64,000 nt of DNA from Buchnera aphidicola (Floraphis choui) (GTDB taxonomy: Bacteria > Pseudomonadota > Gammaproteobacteria > Enterobacterales > Enterobacteriaceae): assembly GCA_039830045.1 (NCBI GenBank), contig CP140044.1, positions 434,001-498,000 of the forward strand. Reading direction: 5' to 3'. A model generated the notes under the pieces. That model searched no databases. It worked only from the letters and a program-made list of their open reading frames with translations, and was not told where the DNA came from. The position numbers and the translations under genes are program-made. Positions 21,866 to 31,849 of this stretch are shown here, in pieces (positions within the stretch are counted from its first letter, which is position 1; every line of letters begins with the position of its first letter).

Positions 21866-24457
21866 ATGAAAAAAGAATATATCCCTAAAGAAATAGAATA
21901 TAACATGCAAAAAACATGGGAAAAAAATAATGAATTTTTAGTAACCGAAAATGAAAAAAAAGAAAAATATTATTGCCTTGCTATGATTCCCTATCCATCT
22001 GGAAAATTACATATGGGACACGTTAGAAATTATACTATTAGTGATGTCATAGCAAGATACCAAAGAATGATTGGGAAAAATGTACTACATCCAATGGGAT
22101 GGGATGCATTCGGACTACCCGCAGAAATAGCTGCTATACAAAATAATATTGATCCTTTTACATGGACTAATGAAAATATTCAATATATGAAAAAACAATT
22201 ACAATCATTGGGATTTAGTTATGATTGGAGTAGAGAAATTACGACTTGTCAACCTGAATATTACAAATGGGAACAATGGTTTTTCATAGAATTATATAAG
22301 AAAAAATTAATATATAAAAAAAAATCTTGGGTGAATTGGTGTAAAACTGATAAGACAGTTTTAGCTAACGAACAAGTTATTAATGGACTATGTTGGCGTT
22401 GCAATAATAAAATTATTAAAAAAAATATTTTTCAATGGTTTATAAAAATTACAAAATATGCTGAAGAATTACTTTATGGATTAAAAACACTATCCGATTG
22501 GCCAGAAAAAGTCAAAAAAATGCAATCTAACTGGATTGGACGCTCATCTGGCGTTGAAATATATCTAAAGTTATCTAATATTACTAAAACACTTAACGTA
22601 TTTGTATCTACACCAGAAATATTAATGGGGGCAACATACGTAGCTATTTCTCCTTTACATAAATTAGCTCAAAAAATATCTTATACTAATAAAAAAATTC
22701 AATCTTTTATTAAAAATGAACATTTTTTAAATCCATCTAGCAATAGTTTCAATAAGTATGAAGGAGTTGATACTCATATATTTGCCTTTCATCCATTAAT
22801 CGAAAAAAAAATACCTATATGGATAGCCAACTACGTACTTTCAGACTGCATAACCGAAGCAACATTAGGTATACCAGCTCATAATCAAAACGATTTAAAC
22901 TTTGCTTTAATCTATAATTTAAGAATTATACCAGTAATATTACAAGAAAATAAAAAAAAACCAGAAATAAAAAATATAGCTATGACAAATATAGGAATAC
23001 TATTTAATTCTGGTAAATATGATAATTTACATACTAAAAAAGCACGAATTTCCATAATATCAGAATTAGAAAGAAAGAAAATAGGTGAAAAAAAAATATG
23101 CTATCAACTAAAAGATTGGGGAGTATCAAGACAACGTTATTGGGGAGTACCTATTCCAATGGCAACTTTACAAGATAACAGTACTATACCAATACCAAAA
23201 AAATACCTTCCACTAAAATTACCTAAAAATAAATATACTACTACATATACTAATCCAAATTCGTTACATTCACCCAAAGAAAAAATTATAAATATTAATG
23301 GCAAATTAGCAAAATGTGAATCTGATACACTAGATACATTCGTAGAATCATCATGGTATTATGCCAGGTATACTTGTACAAAATTTAATCAAGGAATGAT
23401 AGAAAAAAATGCTGCAAACTATTGGCTTCCAGTAGATTTATATATAGGAGGAATAGAACATTCTACAATGCATTTAATATATTTTCGATTTGTTCATAAG
23501 CTTTTAAGAGACTTTGGATTAGTTAAATCAAACGAACCAGTAAAAAAATTATTATGTCAAGGAATGGTATTATCTGATGCATTTTACTATCTTGATCATA
23601 ATAATCAAAAAAAATGGACTAATATTTCATTTTCTAATATTAAATATCACTCAAATGGGAGTATAAAAAAAAGCTTTATGTATCATGAAAAAAAAATATT
23701 TCATGCAGGTATGATTAAAATGTCTAAATCAAAAAAAAATGGAATAGAACCAGAAGATATAATCAATAAATACGGAGCGGATACAGTAAGACTATTTATT
23801 ATGTTTGCTGCACCAGTAGAAGCATCATTAGAATGGAAAGAATCTGGAATAAAAGGAGCGCACAGGTTTTTAAAAAAATTGTGGACGTTCTGTTATGATC
23901 ACATCACAAAACATAAAGATCCAAATATACCGATAAATTATAATCACTTAACTAACAAACAAAAAGAATTTTATTCTTTCATATATAAAACTATAAGTAA
24001 AGTAGAACATGATATCAGCGTAAGACAATCATTTAATACAGCAATTTCTGAATTAATGAAACTAGTTAACAAATTATTTGATATTTCCTTAAATGAAGAA
24101 GATAATAAAATATTAATTCGACAATCTTTATTAATTATTACAAAAATGCTATATCCTTTTACACCTCATTTTAGTCATACGTTATTAAAATATTTACTAA
24201 AAGATAAAAAAATAAAACACATTGAATGGCCTAAAGTTAATAAAAAATTTTTTTTAAATAATTATACTACTTTAATACTAATTCAAATCAATGGAAAATT
24301 TCGTCATAAAATTCTAATCACAAAACAAAATTCTAAAAAACAAATATTAGATATAGTCTTAAAAGAACCAAAGATATATAAATATACTAAAAACCATAAA
24401 ATAAAAAAAGTAATATATATCCCAAATAAATTAATAAATTTAGTTATTAATGATTAA
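21866..24457 (+). CDS. leuS: Leucyl-tRNA synthetase
   Basis: LeuS charges tRNA-Leu and edits mischarged products. The 863-residue enzyme is of normal length (E. coli 860). The HIGH motif appears as HMGH in KLHMGHVRNYTISD near residue 49, and KMSKS is in IKMSKSKKNGIEPED near 619. The CP1 editing domain lies between, with a TxxxxLG-type stretch (EATLGIPAHNQ). Zinc-site cysteines (CWRCNNK) are present. leuS, holA and nadD follow one another as in E. coli, but lptE, which separates leuS and holA there, is missing. Confidence 0.97.
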   Translation: MKKEYIPKEIEYNMQKTWEKNNEFLVTENEKKEKYYCLAMIPYPSGKLHMGHVRNYTISDVIARYQRMIGKNVLHPMGWDAFGLPAEIAAIQNNIDPFTWTNENIQYMKKQLQSLGFSYDWSREITTCQPEYYKWEQWFFIELYKKKLIYKKKSWVNWCKTDKTVLANEQVINGLCWRCNNKIIKKNIFQWFIKITKYAEELLYGLKTLSDWPEKVKKMQSNWIGRSSGVEIYLKLSNITKTLNVFVSTPEILMGATYVAISPLHKLAQKISYTNKKIQSFIKNEHFLNPSSNSFNKYEGVDTHIFAFHPLIEKKIPIWIANYVLSDCITEATLGIPAHNQNDLNFALIYNLRIIPVILQENKKKPEIKNIAMTNIGILFNSGKYDNLHTKKARISIISELERKKIGEKKICYQLKDWGVSRQRYWGVPIPMATLQDNSTIPIPKKYLPLKLPKNKYTTTYTNPNSLHSPKEKIININGKLAKCESDTLDTFVESSWYYARYTCTKFNQGMIEKNAANYWLPVDLYIGGIEHSTMHLIYFRFVHKLLRDFGLVKSNEPVKKLLCQGMVLSDAFYYLDHNNQKKWTNISFSNIKYHSNGSIKKSFMYHEKKIFHAGMIKMSKSKKNGIEPEDIINKYGADTVRLFIMFAAPVEASLEWKESGIKGAHRFLKKLWTFCYDHITKHKDPNIPINYNHLTNKQKEFYSFIYKTISKVEHDISVRQSFNTAISELMKLVNKLFDISLNEEDNKILIRQSLLIITKMLYPFTPHFSHTLLKYLLKDKKIKHIEWPKVNKKFFLNNYTTLILIQINGKFRHKILITKQNSKKQILDIVLKEPKIYKYTKNHKIKKVIYIPNKLINLVIND

Positions 24458-24665
24458 TAAAAATTAAATACTACTTATTTAGCATATATAATTTTTACTA
24501 TAGCACTAAATAAAACAGTATATACTTTTACAATATTTAAATTTTATAAAAATATAACTACATTACAACATATAAATAACATTTTATAACTTATAAAATC
24601 AATAATATAGAATTAAATGAATATTGTTATAATAAAAATATTATAACAATGTTTAAATATAAGTT

Positions 24666-25667
24666 ATGAAAATCATTAATCCAGAACAACTATTTCCTAT
24701 TTTTTTTAAAAATTTAAGTCCCTACTATATTCTTATAGGAGATAACGATTTTTTTATTCAAGAAAGTAAAAAAATTATATTCTCTATAGCTAAAAAAAAT
24801 GGATTTTCTAAATTTTCAATTGTGCAAGTAGAACACCATATCAATTCTAAATATTTATATTCTCATTTTGAAAATAATAATTTATTTTTTAAGAAAAAAA
24901 TTGTTATATTAGATTTGTCTAAAAAAAAAATAACCAACATAGTCCAAAAACAACTATCTCATTTATCTACTCTTATGAATTCTAATTTATTATTAATTAT
25001 CTATAAAAATATAAAAGAACATAAAGAAGAAATCATTTGGTTTAATATGTTTAAGTTAAGAGGTACAATCATATATTGTCAAAACCTTACAAAAGATAAA
25101 CTAGATACCTGGATACAATATAAAATACAAGAATTAAAAATAAATATTCATACAGATGTAAAAACTTTACTGCTCCAGTTTTACTCAGGAAATATATTAT
25201 TTTTGTATAATATATTAAATATTTTAATGTTAATTTGGCCAAATACCATAATTACTATTAAAAAAGTTCGAAATTTTATTAGTGATAAAGCTATTTTTAC
25301 AATAGAAGAATGGATTAATGCAATGCTCATCGGAGATTTAAATAAATCAATGAGAATTCTGAATTACTTTTGTATTAACAATTACAATCAAATAATACTA
25401 ATACGAAATCTACAATATGATCTATTAACAATATTAATGCTACAACGTGAGAAGCTAAACAATAATGATTATATATTAAAAAAAAGAAAAGTTTTAAAAA
25501 ATCGGTATTCACTATTTAAAAATATTGCAAACTATAAAAACTTTAAAAAAATACATCAATCTATTAACTTGTTAACAAAAATAGAAATCAATATAAAAAA
25601 AAATTATGAAAAAAATATATGGAATCAGCTAAAAATCCTGTCTTATATAATAAGTAAACAAGATTAA
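24666..25667 (+). CDS. holA: DNA polymerase III delta subunit
   Basis: HolA is the delta subunit of the clamp loader and opens the beta sliding clamp. The 333-residue protein is similar in length to E. coli (343). Recognisable stretches are the N-terminal MKIINPEQLF, YILIGDNDFFIQES, the DKLDTWIQYKIQE region, and FTIEEWINAMLIGDLNKSMRIL. Sequence is well diverged but gene order supports the call. A run of exactly ten A at 24921-24930 lies inside the gene and is in frame, unlike similar runs in nadD, recB and recC. Confidence 0.9.
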   Translation: MKIINPEQLFPIFFKNLSPYYILIGDNDFFIQESKKIIFSIAKKNGFSKFSIVQVEHHINSKYLYSHFENNNLFFKKKIVILDLSKKKITNIVQKQLSHLSTLMNSNLLLIIYKNIKEHKEEIIWFNMFKLRGTIIYCQNLTKDKLDTWIQYKIQELKINIHTDVKTLLLQFYSGNILFLYNILNILMLIWPNTIITIKKVRNFISDKAIFTIEEWINAMLIGDLNKSMRILNYFCINNYNQIILIRNLQYDLLTILMLQREKLNNNDYILKKRKVLKNRYSLFKNIANYKNFKKIHQSINLLTKIEINIKKNYEKNIWNQLKILSYIISKQD

Positions 25668-25694
25668 TTTAATTACTATCTTAACGGATAAAAA

Positions 25695-26332
25695 ATGACA
25701 TCATCATATGCAATACTAGGTGGAACTTTTAACCCAATCCATTATGGTCATATTATTACATCAAAAATATTAGCAAAAAAAATTAATTTAAAAAAAATTA
25801 TTTTATTACCAAATTATATTAGTTTATATCAATCTAAATCAAATGTTTCTATAAAACATAGAATTAAAATGATAAAATTAGCGATAAAAGGGCAACCACT
25901 ATTTATAATAAACTATATAGAAATAAAAAAAAAATACTCTATACTATAGATACATTGAAATATTTAAGAAAAACAATAGGGTATAAACAATCATTAGGAT
26001 TTATTATTGGATTAGACAATTTAATAAATTTAGACAAATGGCATCAATGGCAAGAACTATTGAAATGGTGTCATTTAATAATATTAAAACGTTCTTTAAA
26101 CAAACAATATACACAAAATAACATATTAAAAAATTGGATTCAAAACCATGCAACTACAGACTATTCTATATTGAATAAAAATCCATTTGGACACATTTTT
26201 TTTTCTAATACACCTTATATTGATATTTCTTCTACACAAATTCGAAAACTTGTAAAAAATAAATATTCTTGTGAACATTTACTACCTGTTTCTATAATCA
26301 ATTATATACAAAAACATAAACTATATATTTAA
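25695..26332 (+). CDS. nadD: Nicotinate-nucleotide adenylyltransferase, interrupted at a ten-A run
   Basis: NadD adenylates nicotinate mononucleotide, the penultimate step of NAD synthesis. The first 84 codons (25695-25949) include the nucleotidyltransferase motif GGTFNPIHYGHI. The frame then breaks at ten A (25925-25934) and meets TAG at 25947. The rest is open in the frame one base back: ILYTIDTLKYLRK, then GFIIGLDNLINLDKWHQW and the C-terminal ISSTQIR motif. Adding one A to the run joins the two parts exactly as in E. coli NadD. NAD synthesis is hard to lose, so rescue by transcript slippage is plausible; sequencing error or true decay are alternatives. A separate start in the second part (TTG 25955) would lack the active site. 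Confidence 0.9.
25925..25934 (+). other. Ten-A slippage tract in nadD
   Basis: Ten consecutive A between GAAAT and TACTC. The upstream frame ends in a stop 13 bases later; with eleven A the reading becomes KKKILYTIDTLK and the gene stays open to 26332. One of three such tracts in this window with the same +1 A requirement. Confidence 0.85.
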
Positions 26333-26380
26333 TATACTTATTTTAACAATTATATTAAATATAAAATACTATAAAAAAAT

Positions 26381-26617
26381 ATGAACATTAAAAAAAAATA
26401 TAAAATATTAGATTTAAGAACTTTACGCTGTCCCGAACCTATTATGTTATTAAGAAAAACAATTAGAGAAATTAATATTGGAAAAGTGCTATTAATACTA
26501 TCAGATGATCCATCAACTATAAGAGATATTCCAAATTTTTGTCGATTTATGAATCATTTACTATTAACAATTATCATCGACAAATTGCCTTACAAATATT
26601 TAATTAAAAAAAAGTAA
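26381..26617 (+). CDS. tusA: Sulfur carrier protein TusA
   Basis: TusA accepts sulfur from IscS and passes it to TusBCD and TusE for 2-thiouridine synthesis at tRNA position 34. The 78-residue product has the catalytic cysteine in [15 protein letters not shown] near residue 18 and the typical [18 protein letters not shown] stretch. Length is close to E. coli (81). It converges on asd with a long perfect inverted repeat between. A run of nine A after the start is in frame. Its partner gene tusE is also in this window. Confidence 0.95.
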   Translation: MNIKKKYKILDLRTLRCPEPIMLLRKTIREINIGKVLLILSDDPSTIRDIPNFCRFMNHLLLTIIIDKLPYKYLIKKK

Positions 26618-26713
26618 TTTTTATCTAATCTTAAAAAACTAAAATAATTTTGTGTAATACATTAAAATACAATATTTTGAAATTTTATTAGATTTCACCA
26701 AAATTACAAAATA

Positions 26714-26748
26714 CTAACAATTATTAATTTACACTTAATAATTGTTAG
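26714..26748. terminator. Perfect 14-bp inverted repeat between convergent tusA and asd
   Basis: The arms CTAACAATTATTAA (26714-26727) and TTAATAATTGTTAG (26735-26748) are perfect complements around the seven-base loop TTTACAC. Its place between two converging stops fits a bidirectional terminator. The stem is A+T-rich and therefore weak per base pair, but long. Confidence 0.6.
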
Positions 26749-26787
26749 AATAGTATTATAATACTTGTAAAAAATTATTTTAATTAT

Positions 26788-27903
26788 TTATAATTCAATA
26801 AGTAATTTTAACATACGTCGTAACGGTTCTGCAGCACCCCATAGTAATTGATCTCCAACGGTAAATGCAGAAATATACTTTTTTCCAATATTTAGTTTTC
26901 TTAATCGTCCAACAGGGGTCATTAAAGTTCCAGTTACTGCAAAAGGAGTTAAATTTCTTATAGTGACTTCAGGTTCATTAGGAATTACTTTCGTCCAAAT
27001 ATTGTGATTAGATAAAATATGTTCAATTTCCAATAAAGGAATATCTTTTTTTAACTTAATTACAAAAGATTGACTATGACACCTCAAAGATCCAATACGA
27101 ATGCACAAACCATCTATGATAATGTTTTTATTAGATAATAATATTTTATTTGTCTCGCATTGCATTTTCCATTCTTCTCTACTTTTTCCATTTTTCATTT
27201 TAGAATCAATCCAGGGAATCAAACTTCCAGCTAACGGAACATGAAAATTATCAATTGGAAAACATTTAGACAAACTTATTTTATTCACTTTTTTTTCAAT
27301 ATTTAAAATAGATTTAGCTGGATTTTCTATATCATTAACAATACCTTTACAAATTGAATTCATTTGCATCAATAATTCAATCATATGAGAAGCTCCACTT
27401 CCAGATGCTGCTTGATAAGTAGAAACTGTTATCCAATCAATTAAACTATTAGAAAACAATCCTCCTAACGACATTAACATTAAACTCACAGTACAATTTC
27501 CACCTACAAAAGTTTTAATTCCACTATCGATAGATTTATTTATAACTGATAAATTAACTGGATCCAATACAATTATTGCTTCATTTTTCATTCTAAGATA
27601 AGATGCAGCATCTATCCAATATCCCGTCCAGCCACTTTTTCTCAATTTATAATATATATCTTTAGTATATTCACTTCCTTGACATGTAACAATAATATTC
27701 AATTCTCGTAGTACATCGAAATTATAGGCATCTTGTAAATTTCCATAACGCTTCCCATTAATAATCGGACTTTTTTGATCAATTTGAGATGTAGAAAAAA
27801 AAATTGGATCAAAATAACGAAAATCATTTTCTTCAACCATTCGCTGCATTAATACTGATCCTACCATTCCTCTCCATCCTACTAAACCTACAGATTTTTT
27901 CAT
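26788..27903 (-). CDS. asd: Aspartate-semialdehyde dehydrogenase
   Basis: Asd reduces aspartyl phosphate to aspartate semialdehyde, the branch point to lysine, diaminopimelate, threonine and methionine. The 371-residue protein (E. coli 367) begins with the NADP-binding [17 protein letters not shown]. The catalytic cysteine is in [13 protein letters not shown] near residue 135, and the active-site His is in [10 protein letters not shown] near 274. I choose the ATG at 27903 because it gives [12 protein letters not shown], matching E. coli; TTG and GTG codons just upstream add four residues. It works upstream of lysA in lysine synthesis. Confidence 0.97.
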   Translation of the reverse strand: MKKSVGLVGWRGMVGSVLMQRMVEENDFRYFDPIFFSTSQIDQKSPIINGKRYGNLQDAYNFDVLRELNIIVTCQGSEYTKDIYYKLRKSGWTGYWIDAASYLRMKNEAIIVLDPVNLSVINKSIDSGIKTFVGGNCTVSLMLMSLGGLFSNSLIDWITVSTYQAASGSGASHMIELLMQMNSICKGIVNDIENPAKSILNIEKKVNKISLSKCFPIDNFHVPLAGSLIPWIDSKMKNGKSREEWKMQCETNKILLSNKNIIIDGLCIRIGSLRCHSQSFVIKLKKDIPLLEIEHILSNHNIWTKVIPNEPEVTIRNLTPFAVTGTLMTPVGRLRKLNIGKKYISAFTVGDQLLWGAAEPLRRMLKLLIEL

Positions 27904-28431
27904 TATTTTCACCAAATAATTTAAAATGAAAGCACTTAGAATTTAATAATTAAATATTTAATTTAAATATAAACAACTAATTTCAAATATATAAAAATTT
28001 CAATTGTATAATAAAACTTTTACAATCTTAAAATTACCCAATTTATTAAAATTATTAGAAAAAATTATACATGATATAATCATACAATGTTTTTTATAAT
28101 AACTTTATTTTTTAAAATTATTTTAATTTTATTTGAAAAAGTACAAAACGTATATTTAATTGATATTAAGAATTTTAAAATGTTAAAATCATAAAAATAC
28201 AATTAAATATTTAATACTATTTTTATCAATATAATCTTATCGTTAATAAATCAACTTATTTTTTGATATTTATTTAATATATACTAATATATATTACATG
28301 TTGAAAATATTAATTTTTTAAATATGAAATTTTATTTTTTAAAATTATTAAAATATTTATAATTAATATCTTAACAAATATGATTTTATACCATTTAATA
28401 TACTAAAAAACGATTTTAATAAGAGTGAATT
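27904..28431. other. Gene-free divergent region between asd and yhgN
   Basis: About 530 A+T-rich bases that must hold the promoters of asd and yhgN. I see no gene; a 36-codon frame at 28087-28194 lacks a ribosome binding site. No operator or clear sigma-70 promoter could be picked out from the A+T background. Confidence 0.6.
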
Positions 28432-29025
28432 ATGAACGAAATGATTTCTTCAACTATTTTATTAATTTTAATTATGGATCCATTGGGAAATCTTCCTATA
28501 TTCATGTCTATATTAAAAAATTTAAAACCAAAGCGTCGGCGAATTGTACTATTAAGAGAAATGATAGTAGCTTTATTAATAATGTTATTGTTTTTATTTG
28601 CAGGAGAAAAAATTCTTACTTTTTTAAATCTAAAAACTGAAACTGTATCTATATCAGGTGGAATAATTCTATTTTTAATAGCGATTAAAATGATATTTCC
28701 TTCCCACCAATATGAAAATAATTCACTATATATAAATGAAGAACCTTTTTTAGTACCTTTAGCAATTCCTTTAGTAGCAGGGCCATCTCTTTTAGCTACA
28801 TTAATATTACTATCACACGAATACTTAAATAAAATAATGTATTTAACGATATCGCTTTTAATAGCATGGGGGTGCACAGTAATAATTTTATTGTTATCAA
28901 ATGTCTTTTTGCGTTTATTCGGATCTAAAGGAGTTGATGCATTAGAGAGATTAATGGGATTAATTCTAATTATGTTATCTACTCAAATGTTTCTAGATGG
29001 TATAAAATCTTGGTTTCAAACTTAG
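28432..29025 (+). CDS. yhgN: MarC-family inner membrane protein YhgN
   Basis: YhgN is a member of the MarC family of six-span membrane proteins. Its exact function is not established; the family was once linked to multiple antibiotic resistance, which was later disputed. The 197-residue protein aligns end to end with E. coli YhgN: ILIMDPLGNLPIFMS at the start, ETVSISGGIILFLIAIKM in the middle and ALERLMGLILIMLSTQMFLDG at the end. An AAGAG ribosome binding site precedes ATG 28432. yhgN is also beside asd in E. coli. Confidence 0.93.
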   Translation: MNEMISSTILLILIMDPLGNLPIFMSILKNLKPKRRRIVLLREMIVALLIMLLFLFAGEKILTFLNLKTETVSISGGIILFLIAIKMIFPSHQYENNSLYINEEPFLVPLAIPLVAGPSLLATLILLSHEYLNKIMYLTISLLIAWGCTVIILLLSNVFLRLFGSKGVDALERLMGLILIMLSTQMFLDGIKSWFQT

Positions 29026-29403
29026 AATAATACCAATTATATTGGAAACAATAAAAATATAATTCTTTTTATCTAATGAAAATAATAAACCTAAAATTTA
29101 AAAATATTATTACATTATTAAAAGTATAATTTACAATTGTATTTTATAGTTTAATAATAATTATATTTTATTTATAAAATATAGCAGTCACAATTTTATT
29201 TTATAACATATAGTTAGAAAATTAAATACTTAATATAATCAAGAAAATATATTTTATTTATATTAAAAACATTAAAATATATATTTACTCATAATAAATA
29301 TAATTTATATCATATAAAACTAATAGATTCTAAAAAATAATTCAGAAATAAGCTTAAATTTTTAGAATTTTGTCATATTTAACATTCTCTTGATGGTAAA
29401 AAA
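29026..29403. other. Gene-free spacer before pgk
   Basis: About 380 A+T-rich bases with no gene I can support. It should hold the pgk promoter. In E. coli epd precedes pgk; no trace of it is recognisable here. Confidence 0.55.
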
Positions 29404-30564
29404 ATGTCAATTATTAACATAAAAGATTTAAATCTCTTAAATAAAAGAGTACTGATACGATCAGATTTGAACGTACCAGTTCAAAATCAAAAAATTATTT
29501 CTTATGCCCGAATTCATGCATCACTACCAACTATTAAGCTAGCATTAAAAAGTCGCGCAAAAGTTATTGTAGCATCTCATCTCGGTAGACCTATAGAAGA
29601 AAAATACGATCTAAAATTATCGCTATTTCCTATTTTTAAATATTTAAAAAAAATATTAAAAAAAACTAAAGTACATTTCTGTGAAGATTATCTAAATGGT
29701 ATAGAAACTAAATCAGGAGAGCTGACTATATTAGAAAATGTACGATTTAATAAAGGAGAAAAAAACAATAGTATTTCCCTATCTAAATCATATTCTAATT
29801 TATGCGATATATTTGTTATGGATGCTTTTGGAACATTGCATAGAAATGAATCTTCTACTTATGGACTATCAAAATATGCAAAAATGGCATGTTCAGGATT
29901 ACTACTAAATTCTGAATTAAAAACATTGAAAAAACTTTTAAAAAACCCTACACGACCTATGGTTACAATTGTCGGAGGTGCAAAAGTATCAACAAAATTC
30001 AATTTGTTAAAATCATTAGCTAAAATATCAGATACTTTAATAGTTGGCGGAGGAATTGCTAATACATTTATAGCTATTGATCATAATGTCGGGAAATCTC
30101 TTCATGAACCCAATTTTATCAATCAAGCTAAAACATTACGTGATAATTATAATATTTTTATACCAATAGATTCTCGTGTAAGTACTACATTTAACAAAAA
30201 TAGCATAAGTATTATAAAAGATGTTAATAATATTAACGATAATGAAGAAATTATGGATTTTGGAGATAAAACTATAGATATCATGATACCAATATTAAAA
30301 CAAGCAAAAACAATTTTTTGGAATGGACCAATAGGAGTATTTGAATTCAAAAATTTTAAAAAAGGTACAGAAACATTAGGTAAAACTATTGCAACTAGTA
30401 ATGCTTTTTCTATAGCAGGTGGTGGAGATACTTTATCTGTAATAGAAATTCTAAAAATAAAAAATAAAATTTCTTATATATCTACTGGAGGAGGTTCTCT
30501 TTTACAATTTTTAGAAAAAAAGGAATTTCCTATAATAAAATTATTAAAACAATTTTCTCAATAA
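29404..30564 (+). CDS. pgk: Phosphoglycerate kinase
   Basis: Pgk makes ATP from 1,3-bisphosphoglycerate in glycolysis. The 386 residues match E. coli (387). Motifs include RSDLNVPVQNQKI near 18-31, SHLGRP near 58, LENVRFNKGEK near 109, the transition to the nucleotide domain MVTIVGGAKVSTKF, WNGPIGVFEF near 307 and the final GGGDTLSV. fbaA follows after about 50 bases, preserving the pgk-fbaA order of E. coli. Confidence 0.98.
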   Translation: MSIINIKDLNLLNKRVLIRSDLNVPVQNQKIISYARIHASLPTIKLALKSRAKVIVASHLGRPIEEKYDLKLSLFPIFKYLKKILKKTKVHFCEDYLNGIETKSGELTILENVRFNKGEKNNSISLSKSYSNLCDIFVMDAFGTLHRNESSTYGLSKYAKMACSGLLLNSELKTLKKLLKNPTRPMVTIVGGAKVSTKFNLLKSLAKISDTLIVGGGIANTFIAIDHNVGKSLHEPNFINQAKTLRDNYNIFIPIDSRVSTTFNKNSISIIKDVNNINDNEEIMDFGDKTIDIMIPILKQAKTIFWNGPIGVFEFKNFKKGTETLGKTIATSNAFSIAGGGDTLSVIEILKIKNKISYISTGGGSLLQFLEKKEFPIIKLLKQFSQ

Positions 30565-30615
30565 AAAGTAATTTTATCTATATCAAAACTTTTCTTGAAT
30601 AGGATTATTAACATA

Positions 30616-31695
30616 ATGTGTAAAATTTTAAATTTTATCAAACCAGGTGTAGTAAATGGACATGACGCACTAAAAATATTTAACATAGCTAAAAAAAATT
30701 TTTTTGCAATACCTGCAATAAATTGCATAGGAACTGATTCTATAAATATAGTTTTAGAAACAGCACAACGAGTTAATAGCCCAGTAATAATACAATTTTC
30801 TTATGGAGGTTCGGCTTTTATTTCAGGAAAGGGATTAAAAACAAATAAACTACATGAACAAGCAATATTAGGTGCAATATCAGGAGCCCAACATGTACAT
30901 TTAATGGCAAAATATTATAATGTTCCCGTGATATTGCATACTGATCATTGTAACAAAAATATGTTACCTTGGATTGACAAATTAATTCAAGAAGGAGAAA
31001 AATATTTCAAAATTAATAACAAACCTCTTTTTACTTCTCATATGATAGATCTATCAAATGAACCACTAAAATTAAATTTAAATATTTGTGAAAAATATTT
31101 TAAAAAAATCAATAACATTAATATGATGCTAGAAATAGAACTCGGTTGTACAGGAGGAGAAGAAGATGGAATTGACAATACAGATATAAACAATGATTTG
31201 TTATATACTAAACCTATAGATGTAAATACTGCATACGAAAAACTATCTTCGATTAGTCCATGTTTTACTATAGCGGCTTCTTTTGGAAACGTACATGGAG
31301 TATATAAGCCAGGTAATATTTGTTTAAAACCTACTATTTTAAAGAAATCACAATTTTATATTCAAAAAAAACATAATCTACCTCATAATCCATTAAATTT
31401 CGTATTTCATGGAGGCTCTGGATCTTCATTAGAAGATATTAAAACATCTATAAAATACGGGGTAATAAAAATAAACATTGATACCGATATACAATGGGCA
31501 ACTTGGAAAGGTATATTAGAATTTTATAAAAAGAACAATATTTACTTACAAAAACAACTAGGTAACCCATCTGGATCGGATAAACCAAATAAAAAATACT
31601 ATGATCCCAGAACTTGGATTCGTTCTTCTCAATTATCAGTTTCACATTATTTAAATAAAACATTTAAAATATTAAATTCTTGTAATACCCTATAA
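30616..31695 (+). CDS. fbaA: Fructose-bisphosphate aldolase, class II
   Basis: FbaA is the zinc-dependent class II aldolase that splits fructose 1,6-bisphosphate. With the start at ATG 30616 the product has 359 residues, the E. coli length. Zinc-binding histidines are seen in LHTDHCNKNML, GNVHGVYKPG and FHGGSGSS; the loop ELGCTGGEEDGIDN is present, and NIDTDIQWATW follows near the C-terminus. An upstream TTG at 30595 would add seven unaligned residues; an AGGA about eleven bases before ATG 30616 supports that choice. Confidence 0.97.
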   Translation: MCKILNFIKPGVVNGHDALKIFNIAKKNFFAIPAINCIGTDSINIVLETAQRVNSPVIIQFSYGGSAFISGKGLKTNKLHEQAILGAISGAQHVHLMAKYYNVPVILHTDHCNKNMLPWIDKLIQEGEKYFKINNKPLFTSHMIDLSNEPLKLNLNICEKYFKKINNINMMLEIELGCTGGEEDGIDNTDINNDLLYTKPIDVNTAYEKLSSISPCFTIAASFGNVHGVYKPGNICLKPTILKKSQFYIQKKHNLPHNPLNFVFHGGSGSSLEDIKTSIKYGVIKINIDTDIQWATWKGILEFYKKNNIYLQKQLGNPSGSDKPNKKYYDPRTWIRSSQLSVSHYLNKTFKILNSCNTL

Positions 31696-31727
31696 AATTA
31701 TCTTTACAAAACGCGTCTTTTAACAAA

Positions 31728-31761
31728 ATTAGAGGAGGATACAACTATGATTCTCCCTAAT
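31728..31761 (+). promoter_or_regulatory. Hairpin enclosing the ribosome binding site and ATG of the small frame before mscS
   Basis: ATTAG (31728-31732) pairs with CTAAT (31757-31761), and GGAG (31734-31737) pairs with CTCC (31753-31756), with one bulged A at 31733. The loop holds the ATG at 31747. Such a structure would mask the Shine-Dalgarno sequence. It could instead be an imperfect fbaA terminator. Confidence 0.4.
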
Positions 31762-31824
31762 TCTATAACGTATTTTAATTATATACTAATCATTATTATA
31801 ACTTTTAACATAAATATTAAATAA
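31747..31824 (+). CDS. Possible 25-residue leader peptide before mscS
   Basis: A 25-codon frame starts at ATG 31747 and stops at TAA 31822-31824, just 25 bases before mscS. It is preceded by a perfect Shine-Dalgarno hexamer AGGAGG (31733-31738) with eight-base spacing, the best I noticed in the window. The encoded peptide is mostly hydrophobic, starting MILPNSITYF, with a middle run of Ile and a Lys end. The ribosome binding site can pair with CTCC and CTAAT at 31753-31761, so the start codon would sit in a hairpin loop. It could be a regulatory leader for mscS, a small membrane protein or a remnant. I know no counterpart in E. coli. Confidence 0.4.
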   Translation: MILPNSITYFNYILIIIITFNINIK

Positions 31825-31849
31825 AAAAATCACTTAAAGAACATAAAAA

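Noticed and set aside
28087..28194. 36-codon hydrophobic frame in the asd/yhgN spacer
   Set aside because: Weak start context, no ribosome binding site, and Phe/Ile/Lys-rich composition expected from random A+T-rich DNA.
28416..28877. 153-codon frame antisense to yhgN
   Set aside because: It lies wholly against a well conserved gene, and its content follows from the codon pattern of yhgN. The same holds for other antisense frames over ispF, polA, miaB, leuS-ybeX, cyoB and lon.
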